Of a DNA stretch of 64,000 nucleotides, positions 55,069 through 64,000 are shown in pieces (the stretch's first letter is position 1; every line of letters begins with the position of its first letter). The stretch lies in assembly GCA_037447655.1 (NCBI GenBank), contig JBBHKE010003455.1:433131-497130 (forward strand), read 5' to 3'. Made by a program: the position numbers and the translations under genes. Source of the DNA: Zygnema cylindricum (lineage: Eukaryota; Streptophyta; Zygnematophyceae; Zygnematales; Zygnemataceae). Under the pieces are notes generated by a model. The model searched no databases. It was not told the origin of the DNA and worked only from the letters and a program-made list of their open reading frames with translations.

Positions 55069-56461
55069 TGTTGATATTTGAGTATTTTCTAGGTCTTTTT
55101 AAGGATAGAAAAAGAGTAGAGGCAGTCTGCCTCTGACTCCCTTCTCCAAGCCCCCATACTTGTTGTAGTCACTGGAGGGTGGATAGGGAGCTAGAGCTAT
55201 GGCAGCCTAAGCTCTCTAGAGAAACATGAGTAGATAATGGCAGGTTAACTAAAAACGAATATATGACGGACCCAGGATTTGAACCTGGTACCTGCCGTCG
55301 GTCAGAGTAACGGGTATCTTAGTCCGTTAAGTCTAAGACCGATGTTAGCATGTTTGGGGAACGATATGTACTTAAACAGGTACACGTCAAAGATTCCATT
55401 TAACTGATACAACGGAATCTTAAGGCATAGAACCCACTGTACCTTATATGCAGCACGAGACAAATGTTACGGACATTTGTTTCGACGGTCCGGACAAAGA
55501 GGATATTTTAATCGACGGCCGTGGTGCGAGCCGGGATTCCGGATTGGCCGCCTTGGCGTTTTCGGGCGCCGCCATTCCGGATGACACGTGGCAATATCCT
55601 CGAGGGTTGCGGGAAATCCGGAACACGAGATGACAAGTCAAGATGTGACAAATGTCACATTATGATGATGTCGTACATGGACCGTACAGAAGGTACTCCG
55701 GCACTTGTACTCTCTGCACGGTACAATCATGTGATTGGTCCGTACCCTAACAAGTTCCATGTTGACGAGAATTTCAACGGTCAACAAGGAATGACAACCG
55801 TTGAAATTTAACTGTCAACAAAGATCCATTCGGCAAGTCAAACTGACACGTGGCATCATCCTATTGGATGTCGGAGAAGAAAAAGACAGAATGACGATGA
55901 CTTGTATGCCACGTGGCAGACTGAGAGTGGTGCCGAATACTTTCGTACATAAAGTACGGCGGCTACTGTACTTTCTATGTACATTATGTACTGTGCTACA
56001 TTTTGATTGGTCTAGAGGGGTTGTGAGTAGGTTTTAGGACTTAGAATATTTTTGGTAGATAGCCGCCTCTCCCAGAGAGCATCTTGTATAAAAGGCAAAC
56101 TTTGACCAGCCATAACTATCAATTTACTTGACCATTTTCAGTGATTCTTTTTGCTACGAACTAAGGGGAGTCTAGGCTACACAGGGGTGTAGTTGGTTAG
56201 AGTTTTTGCTTGCCAAGGTGGCTGAATTTCTAAGGGAAATTCAAAGTGGGGAATATTATCCAAAACTCATATTCTAACTTTGCATTCTGTGGTGGAACTG
56301 AGCACACAGAAAGTCTTATTTCACAGGGGTGAAGCTCTAATGGGGTTCTGATTGTCAAGGGGTCAATCATTTGGGTTTATATAAACTTGGATTCGGCACT
56401 ATCTAGATTAGCTTCTTTGGATCTGCGAATTCTGTGTGGCAATGGAGCCCATAGAATTTCA
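55069..56461 (+). mobile_element. solo LTR of a related copia family, inserted in copia C
   Basis: 1393 bp starting TGTTGATATTTG and ending GAATTTCA, flanked by CCCTC at 55064-55068 and 56462-56466. It is inverted relative to copia C and interrupts its pre-integrase region. It shares the TATAAAA box region (about 56087), AGTGATTCTTTTTGCTACG and TAGGCTACACAGGGGTG with the reverse of LTRs 1-5, so it is from a related family. Its final 20 nt start with ATGGAGCCCATAGAA, matching the gag-start arrangement of the other elements. A tRNA-like B-box is on its antisense strand. Confidence 0.88.
55266..55327 (-). other. tRNA-like segment in the solo LTR (antisense to the LTR)
   Basis: On the minus strand, ACGGAC and GTCCGT can pair as an outer stem. 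CCAGG-TTCAAAT-CCTGG is a perfect T-arm, and GGTTCAAATCC fits the B-box. At 62 nt it is too short for a normal tRNA. It occupies the same antisense position class as the B-box in LTRs 1-5. Confidence 0.5.
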
Positions 56462-56466
56462 CCCTC

Positions 56467-58038
56467 AGCCTATCAAAATGCACATGCCCCAACCTCTTAT
56501 TCCAAATCATAAAGCTTGGAACACCACCATAGTAAGCACTCTTTTATTCATTACTCAAGTTAAGCCTAAACATTCCTTGGCTGCTCTTATCTGCTGTGAA
56601 GTAGACTTCATCTCCATACTTAGATGTAAAGACTCCCTTTCTAGTGAAGGTATCAAAATCCTTATCATCTAATACAGAGGTAGACACAATATTTTTACTC
56701 AGCTGAGGAATATAGAGCACATCTGAGAAGGTGAGTATAGAAGTCTTACCCTTCACTAAGACTTTCAGATCTACCGAGCCCACTAGATCTGTAGTAATTA
56801 ATCTCCCATCCCCATACTCTATTTCAACAATACGGATTTTTTTTAACTTAGTGAAGAGTTGCCTGTCACAACAAATATGCATAGATGCACCAGAGTCGAT
56901 GATCCATCTTTCCTATGGAGCTTCCCGAATGGCTCCAAGAGCACACTTCTGTTTTCGAGGGATCTCCTTCTCCTCCAAAATTTCGTCGAGAAGAAGCTCC
57001 TCATCCTCCTCCTCAGAGGACTCGTCCTCCTCGGTCTCTCCTTTGACACGTGTGACCACTCTTCCCTCCGGAAAAACCCCCTCCCCGGTATTATTGGAGC
57101 CTCAGCTCCGAGAGCTTGATGCAATTAGCTATGAAGTGTCCCGGCTTTTTTTCAGAAATGAAAAAGACTATTGGGGGGCCTAGGCTCTTCAGTTTGGTCT
57201 CCTTTGAGGTTGTTGTAAGGCTTTTTCGGATCCTTCCTCCACCTGTCGGTTCCATCAGCTAGAGCTTGAATGCTCTTTCGTCCTCTACGAATCTCAATGG
57301 TGTTATCTTGCACGAGTATCATTCGGGTGACTGTGTTCCACATCTAAGAACTGTCATCCATTTCTTACACTCGGTACACCATGTTTTTGTAGTCCTCATG
57401 CAACTTCATGATGAGGGTGTTAACTTTCATCTTCTTGGTGCTTGTCCATCCGGCACTTTCCATCTCCAAACACAAACAAGAGAGATCATTACACTAGTCT
57501 AACATCTTCCCTCCTTTGTAAGTATAACTCCCTAGTCTTTGCTCAACTAGTTAAAGCTCCTGAATCATACCAGTTCTATAGATCTCCACTAAAGTCATCC
57601 ACAACTCTTCGGCCTTGAAGATATGAAGATGGGAGGTATCCAAAGCTTGAGTGAGGTGCCTCAGAATGAAATGTTTGGCTTTCATGTTGGTGTACTCTCA
57701 CATCTGAATGTCGTTTTCCTCGGTCTTCACGGCCACCGCTCCAGGTGCCGTAGCAATGGGAGTAAGGGGTGTCTCCTTTCCTTTCCCCTTTTCGGACACA
57801 GTGTTATCCCCATCGTCTGCCTCCTCTGTTAGAGCAGATGCTGCTGCAAAAAACCTCACTCCACCAAATCTTGGTAGTGTCCTTGAGATGGACGTTTCAC
57901 TTGTCCACTGACAATACTCCAGTATCGCTTTTCACACAATGCCCCTATCATCATGGCTTCCCAGTAAATGAACCCAGATCCGTTGAAGATGGGCACCCTA
58001 GAGGGTGGGCCCATAACTTGCAATTCCGTGTCCCTCAT
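56467..58038 (-). pseudogene. copia C: gag and protease
   Basis: Gag starts at ATG 58036-58038 inside LTR 5 (MRDTELQVMGPPSRV, FNGSGFIYWEAMMIGALCEK) and soon loses frame. Later pieces include VRMILVQDNT-like gag (about 57300), the acidic linker and the protease/pre-integrase frame 56882-56544 (MHICCDRQLFTKLKKI, TSILTFSDVLYIPQLSKNIV). The protease DSGA region has a stop just upstream. Heavily decayed. Confidence 0.88.
58004..58018 (-). promoter_or_regulatory. primer-binding site, copia C
   Basis: AGTTATGGGCCCACC follows the LTR in element sense. It is the same half-tRNA-iMet site as copy B, with one change at the first base. Confidence 0.8.
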
Positions 58039-59017
58039 TGGACTTCAAAATTCAAGAAGCCTCTAGATAGTTTTTGACTAACCCACTTTCAACTAGAGTT
58101 GGTGCCACCAAGCAAGCAAATAGACAATCTCAATGCACCCCTGTGCAGTATGGACTCCCCTGAGCCCACAGCATAAAGAATCAATGAAAACGCCCAACCA
58201 GGCGATTAACTATAAAGTGGCCAAAACGCCAATATATATACAAGCTTGTTGGGAGAGAGGCGGCTACCTCCTCAATCCTCTAAGTCCTAAACCCCTCTCA
58301 CAACCCTTATCTATTGACGCATGAACCAATCAGAAGATTGTACAGTACAGAAAGGTACTCCGATCGATGTACTTTCTTTACGGCCTGTGTACGACAAGGC
58401 CATGGAGTGGACGTCTGTCTCCTACGGACTTGTCCTCACGCTCCCCGGGATTCCCGCTTCCCAATGACATATTGCCACGTGTCGCCGAGTCATGTCACGT
58501 CGAAAAACTGCCAGGGTGGCAATTCAGGGATCTCGGCGATGATGAGGGCCGTCGGATCCAAACCGGCTCTAAATGTTAGCCGTTCAAAATAACAAATGTC
58601 TAGTACATTTGTTTCGTGCGTACTAAAACTTAACTAGTTTATATGTCCTCAATTTGTTATTTTGCTAATCGAATTCATGAGTAAGCAAATGTTTAAATAA
58701 CTATCAAACCCTATGTATCGTAACGGACTACTACGACAGACCGGTAAAAGCAGACGGCTACCCCTCGCTCTGCCGGTCGGAGGTTCGAGTCCTGTCGGAC
58801 TGAACCTTTTTGTTGAGAGTGACCAATGTCACTTTTTAGTCCTGCCCATGGGGCTGAGGCAGCCATGGCTCCACCGCCCTATCTCTCCTTCAATGACTAT
58901 AACAACTATGGGGGCTAGAGAGAGAAGGTGGAGACAGGCTGCCAACACTTTTCTTTTTAGCTAAACTAATCAATTAAGACCTAGAAAATACTTCTCCTAA
59001 ATCTAATGATTTCAACA
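58019..59017 (-). mobile_element. LTR 5 (5' LTR of copia C)
   Basis: 999 bp, TGCAATTCCG to ATTTCAACA, followed by AGAAC. It carries TATA-like ATATATATACAAG near 58230, the gag ATG 20 nt from its inner edge and the tRNA-like segment with an intact CGACAG/CTGTCG stem near 58735-58797. Confidence 0.94.
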
Positions 59018-59022
59018 AGAAC
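59018..59022. repeat. target-site duplication AGAAC (right)
   Basis: Repeats 50380-50384. Confidence 0.9.
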
Positions 59023-59367
59023 ATGTATACTTTTTGCAGACGCTAGTCTGTACGCCAACTCAATTTTTAGAGTTTTTATTTTTGAACATAACGAAAGCCC
59101 TTTGAGAGTAATAGTGGGACGAAGAAAAGTTACCGAAAATAGCGTGGCGAAGGAATGTTACTAAATTTCGTTTTTATTTTCGATTGTATTTTGGAAAGCG
59201 CGTGCCATGTGGAAACCTTAAGATTTGGTTTTACATCATGACACGTAGCCTAATCGTCCAGCGTGTCACGATTTTTTTTTTTTCTGTATCTCCTCACTCA
59301 CCCCGTCGAGGTGGGTTGACATTTATAGAGAAAAATGGAGCGAACGCCTCGCAGATGTACATTTGAC

Positions 59368-59520
59368 GATCAGTATTACCTCCCAGACCTTCAGAGAGTA
59401 TCAGCAAAATTCTTTGTAATGTTTGTTTTCGTATAAAAACAAAATAAGCGGTACGGTTTGGTACGGATAGTCGCTGAATTCAGTGAACTACCCCACTTTT
59501 CGTCTGATGTAACTTCACCC
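59368..59520. repeat. dispersed repeat, copy 2 (pair with 180-318)
   Basis: Shares AAAACAAAATAAGCGGTACGG and CTACCCCACTTTTCG with 180-318. A decayed hairpin CACCCCGTCGAGGTGGG lies just before it, recalling the perfect hairpin at 4158-4198. Confidence 0.6.
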
Positions 59521-59799
59521 TTATTCGATCGTAACCTTTTATGGAAAAAAAAGCACAAAATAGTGTTTACAATGCTTTGTAAGGGAGTGCTGTCAATTCT
59601 AAGGTAAAGGCAAACTTATCGAGCTCAAAATTGACTCGATTTCCATCTCTATTATATATTTTGCATTGCCACACACGTATCGTATGGACAGGTTTATGAA
59701 AGCTTCTACAATTCATAGAGACCATGTTTGGTAGATTAAATACTCCTCTTTCAATGTGGTGAGTTGTCGGTTGCTGAAAAAGAATGGATATGTATTGTA

Positions 59800-60006
59800 A
59801 TGTACTTTGGTTTCTATATAAGGTTTTTTCGTCACTTAAAACATATTTTCGACGTACATACTTGTGTGATTGGAGGCCAACATTCGGAAGGTGGGAATCC
59901 TGCCTTTCAATCGCCAACCGTCGGATCCACAATCCAACAGGTATATACGGGAAAATATGTTTTTAATTGGCGAAAGAAACATCAATACTAATAGCGGTAT
60001 TTGGTG
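59800..60006. mobile_element. hairpin MITE, CACTTAAAACAT subfamily, copy 3
   Basis: The inner inverted repeat GTCACTTAAAACATATTTTCG / ATATGTTTTTAATTGGCG is clear, and the right end ACTAATAGCGGTATTTGGTG resembles the family end. The left end is decayed, so the start is approximate. Confidence 0.6.
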
Positions 60007-61248
60007 CCCATGTCTGTCTCCTTGTTACTATTAACTAAGATTTTTTGTTTAGTGTCAAAAACGGGATGGCATTAAAGTAGAAAACATGCCTAAAACGAAA
60101 ACCAAACCAGCCATTCAGTGCACGGGGCTGCTACATGCCGTATCAATGCCATTCATTGGTCGCACATATAATCGGCGCGTCCTTTACATGATTGGCCCAA
60201 ATTTTGTCGGTCTTGAGAGCCCGATTGTTCAAATGTACGAGGATATTGTTTTACCGTACGACGGAAGGATCTAAAATTTTGAACTAGAGCCTCGGAAGTG
60301 TCACAAACCTTAAAAAATATTTATTTCAGTGTGGCTTCTCCAGCTGACCCGTCAGCTCACAAAACACCGCAAGGACGTCGGAAAAGTGTGCCAAAAGTGC
60401 TCTGCCTTCCAAATCTCTAAGTGCATAATCTGACGTGCCTTCCAACGATTGGCTGGTCCTCCCCCTCATCGGCTCCCAGAGAGGCGCCGCCACCCGGCCT
60501 TTTGGCAGTCCTCACTAGGCGCCTCCTCCGCCTTCTTTGAACCGTCACTTTTTCACTCGATAGTACTGTTTTTGGTGCGGAAAACAAATTTCACTTTTAA
60601 AAATCAGAGTAATCAACACCACTATGTGTGATACTTGCCTAAGAATTAGGTCCCACCAATTAGACTAGATGTACGTAAATAGTGTGGCGCTCGTTAGCAT
60701 GTCAAAACGCTAAATTTAAAGGCTTATTACCGAGTTAAAGGTAATAATCGGAATTATTTAACCTTGGTACTTGTACACGCGCGCATCTTACACTTTTACA
60801 GGAGCCAATCAGAATGCTTGATTCTCCTTGCTGTAGTTTTCATCCTTAGGAGAATCTTCTGCTTGCTGTCCAAGTACAAATAGGAGCTATCATGGAAGGA
60901 CGAAAAGAAAAGTAGCGGTTTCCTCACATAGCTCGTTTGTCTCTGAGTAGTCAAGAATCAAAAGGAGAAGTCACCGAGTTGAAGTAAACCTCTTTTAGTT
61001 GCAAGTCTCAATATTCACTCATTTTCAAGAAATAAAAAAGGTTTACTTGCCTTTTTCACTGTTTATTCTTTTTCTTGTTTCTTCTTAAACCCTCCCGGGC
61101 TTTATTTCTTTCTTGACGAGGCTACTTAAACCTGTTTCTGTTCCCGAGTGTTTTCTGTTTTAGTCCTCAGCATCTATTTGACAAAAACTAAATCGTTAAT
61201 CGATTGCCTTTTTTTTCCTGTCAAGTCAACCGAAATCGGCGGTTTCTA
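60007..61248. other. upstream region of the G6PDH gene
   Basis: An unrecognised 62-codon ORF lies at 60086-60274. A GAGCCAATCAGAATG CCAAT-box-like motif is at about 60800, and pyrimidine-rich sequence at 61040-61110 may be a leader or leader intron. No second gene is supported. Confidence 0.4.
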
Positions 61249-64000
61249 ATGGCTGCTATTAGAGCTCAGCCTGGGCCCTCAGCCCTAGGACTCAAAATTA
61301 ATGATTTTGAGTCTGGAAAAACAGTTTCCTTGTTTGCTGGTAGTCCTCTTTCTCAGCAGTATGTTGGACTTAGATCTACAAGTTCACGCGGATCTTTGGA
61401 AAGTCATAAACTTCTTCCAGTACAGAAGAATTCAAAGAAGCAAGCAAGGGCTAAAATGAATGGAACTCCCAAGACAACTGTTGTGAATGCTGCTTCAGTT
61501 ACAGAACAGGCTTCTGTTGCAACTGATGGTAAGTCAATTGGTCAAGTCAAATTACTTCGTCTGTCTAAGTCTCTATATGCTGTATTTGTCTTTTGCATTG
61601 GCCTGAAAATGAAGTAAAAACGAAAAAGAAATCACTTTGGGTAAATCATGGTATTTCGTCTGTCTAGGACTCTTTTCTGCTGTATTAGTCTTCTCATTGA
61701 AATGCCTTCAACAAATGAAACAGGAACAAAACTGAATGAAGCATCCAACCCAGTCAGGCAAGACTGTGTTAACATCATACATTGTACTTTAGACATTGGA
61801 TTCACCTTGTGTAATTATCAACGCACAATGTGCTCGATTTACATCGAGTACTGCATGTGCACGTGATAACTTTCAAGGCTGAAAAGTATTGTGTGTGTGT
61901 TGGTGAGCATGGCGGTTTTGGTTCTGGCGTATTCTCTGTCGTGTCTTCTCATCCTTTTTCGAAGTGTCTACTATTGGCTTGGTCATGGGTGTTGGAAATG
62001 GTTACTATGGCTTTTTTGTCGACTGTCTCCATTTTTGCAGGTCGTCATTCTACTCTCTTGCTGAGCTGTTCTTGATTTTGTGGATATCACTGAATGTAGT
62101 ATCAAGAAGATGCTGCGGTTAGCAAGAGAAGTTTTCCAGAATTCTTGATCTCTTTCTGCTGTGCCATAAACTGCCCTAAATGTCTCTATCTCCGCCCCTT
62201 TTTCATTTATCTGTTTATTCACAGAAAAACAGCCTATTGCCAAGGGATCACCGAAGATTGTGACTGACGTTTTGAAGCAGGACGAAGCCAACAAACAATT
62301 TGCTGATGCTGTACAAAATAGCAATTTGGAACCTCCCACAACCGTGAGCATAACTGTCGTGGGAGCTTCTGGAGATCTTGCCAAAAAGAAGATTTTCCCT
62401 GCTCTTTTTGCCCTGTACTATGAAGGTTGCCTTCCTAAGGTAAAGTGTGCGAAATGTACTGATAGCAACATGTTTGAATTGTTTGTCAAACGCCCCAGCG
62501 TGACTTTACTTGTGACTGTTAAAAAGTGATGGAGCCCAATGACATATTACGCAAAATAAATATTTTTGCAGGTGTGTTTGTTGTGCGTATACAAAATGAC
62601 AAAAATAGTCTCTGTTTATCTATATATGTTTTCGGCCGTATAGGACCTTTTCAGCTTGTGTTGTTGCTGTAGCGAAGGAGCAATTGTTTTCTGTTTGACT
62701 TCAGATTGTTTTATGTAGGAGCTGTGCATTCCAGGTGCAAAATGCCGTAAAATTAACTTAACTGAATTTGTTTTTATGGTAATGGTGTAACTGAAGCCGG
62801 TAAACCGGTCTTTTCTCAAGTCCATCATAATTTCAGAATATCCAGGTACATTTTCCATTCTAAAACATATATGCCTATTTTCTTTTGTCTTTAATTCCCA
62901 TTTCTCTTCCAGCTGATTGTATCCTCTGTCTGTCATCACATTGCAGCATTTCACCATTTATGGATATGCCCGCAGCAAAATGAATGATGAAGATTTAAGA
63001 ACGCTAATCAGCCAGACTTTAACCTGCAGAATTGACCAACGGTGAGTACCACTTTCGCCCGTCTCTTATATGAAGGATCAGCAATTTACAAGAAGACGGT
63101 GCTAAATAAGCTGCCTATTTTTTAGGCATAAAGAAGTTGATGTAGGCAGACGCACGCTTAATGCGGTTTTTGTCTGCATTGGACGAAAATTGCATGGTTT
63201 TATGATTTACCGGAAGGATGTTTTAATATTTATGTCGATGTGTGAGGGAGTATCATGATTCAAATGTTCTCAAGGACCTTTCCAAGCCTATTTGTATTGT
63301 GCTTGTTTCTATTTCGGATTGTCGCTAGGCTCGAGTTGAGATAGTGAAGAGTGGATGGCTTGGGATATTCCAGAGAGAATTGTGGCGACAAAATGGAGAA
63401 GTTTTTGGAGCGCTGCTTTTATCACTCTGGCTTGTACAATTCTACTGAGTCATTCTCAGAGCTAGACAGAAAGCTCAAGGAACAGGAGGTACGATTTTTT
63501 TTGTTTTGTAGGCTCAAATTGCCTTTTTCTTTATGTATGATTTTACCATGACAAACGAGAAAATGTAAACCGAGTTTTCATGGCTATTTCTCAGTTAACA
63601 CACAGGAGATTTGAAGGACCAGCTGTAAGTTGAAAAATAGAGCTTGGTATCCTAAACCTTTGTGGTTTTCACCTTGACTTCTTGACCGGGAAACAGATAA
63701 AAATACCAAACTGCAAAACTATAATTTGTGACGTTTCAAGCATTATCTTTTTCGTCTTCATGTCCTTGACGATGGTGACACAGTATCAGGCGGATTAATT
63801 GCGTGATTTCTCTACTTCCTTCGTCTGTTCAGCTCTTGTTTTCTCATTTTTTATTTTATTTTCCTTCCCTGACACGCAGAAAGGAAGAGTTGCAAGCCGA
63901 CTGTTCTACCTTTCTATTCCTCCAAATGTGTTTGTGGATGTTGCGAGGTCGGTTAGTCTCGCTGCATCTGCAGCTCATGGCTTCACCCGCGTTATTGTGG
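61249..64000 (+). CDS. G6PD: plastid glucose-6-phosphate 1-dehydrogenase, N-terminal part (runs off the window)
   Basis: G6PDH oxidises glucose-6-phosphate with NADP+ in the first step of the oxidative pentose phosphate pathway. Exons: 61249-61528, 62225-62439, 62947-63041, 63374-63488, 63880 to beyond 64000. All junctions are GT-AG and in phase. A Ser/Lys-rich N-terminal extension of about 100 residues fits a plastid transit peptide. Next come the NADP-binding motif [20 protein letters not shown], then [51 protein letters not shown] and [17 protein letters not shown]. The cysteine pair in CRIDQRENC, eight residues apart, matches the thioredoxin-regulated pair of plastid G6PDHs (C149/C157 in potato). 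The start at 61249 is the first ATG of this frame. The active-site region lies past the window end. Confidence 0.93.

Noticed and set aside
60086-60274. 62-codon plus-strand ORF
   Set aside because: It has no recognised domain or splice context. It is too short to call.

Overview
The window looks like nuclear DNA of a streptophyte (green plant lineage). It carries intron-split genes for a redox-type plastid glucose-6-phosphate dehydrogenase, a PITH-domain protein and a plant-like importin-4. Its Ty1/copia retrotransposons have a primer site matching plant initiator tRNA-Met. The repeat load suggests a seed-free plant or a charophyte alga with a large genome, but the sequence does not fix the species. 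All assignments were made by eye, without database searches.

Layout. 1-4.6 kb: decayed DNA transposons and repeats with no gene. 4.6-17.6 kb: an old plus-strand copia relic, split between protease and pre-integrase by a minus-strand copia array of three LTRs and two internal regions, all bounded by one target duplication (TATGT). 17.5-20.05 kb: gene-free, probably LTR-derived. 20.06-22.64 kb: minus-strand gag/protease relic of a second retroelement. 22.65-23.95 kb: a long GGA-rich array. 24.25-24.99 kb: a Harbinger-like element with a perfect 27-bp hairpin. 25.9-33.0 kb: exons for the C-terminal half of importin-4 (minus), with pyrimidine-rich introns, a roughly 600-bp GGGGGA array and one expected exon missing. 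33.4-34.93 kb: pyrimidine-rich plus strand ending in an unrecognised terminal exon. 36.5-38.6 kb: broken non-LTR retrotransposon (reverse transcriptase, zinc knuckle, restriction-like endonuclease). 38.7-42.1 kb: a hAT-like element and four TA-flanked elements in two tandem pairs. 43.16-46.53 kb: complete eight-exon PITH gene (plus). 46.5-50.4 kb: essentially gene-free. 50.38-59.02 kb: a third, older copia (minus, duplication AGAAC) carrying a hAT MITE and a solo LTR. 59-61.2 kb: repeats and the upstream region of the last gene. 61.25-64.0 kb: first five exons of plastid G6PDH (plus), running off the window.

Only the PITH gene and G6PDH look like intact functional genes here. The importin-4 locus keeps clean exons and splice sites but lacks its N-terminal half and one internal exon. 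The most interesting feature is the copia family. Its gag ATG lies 20 nt inside the LTR, and its primer-binding site pairs with the anticodon half of initiator tRNA-Met and is itself translated as part of gag.
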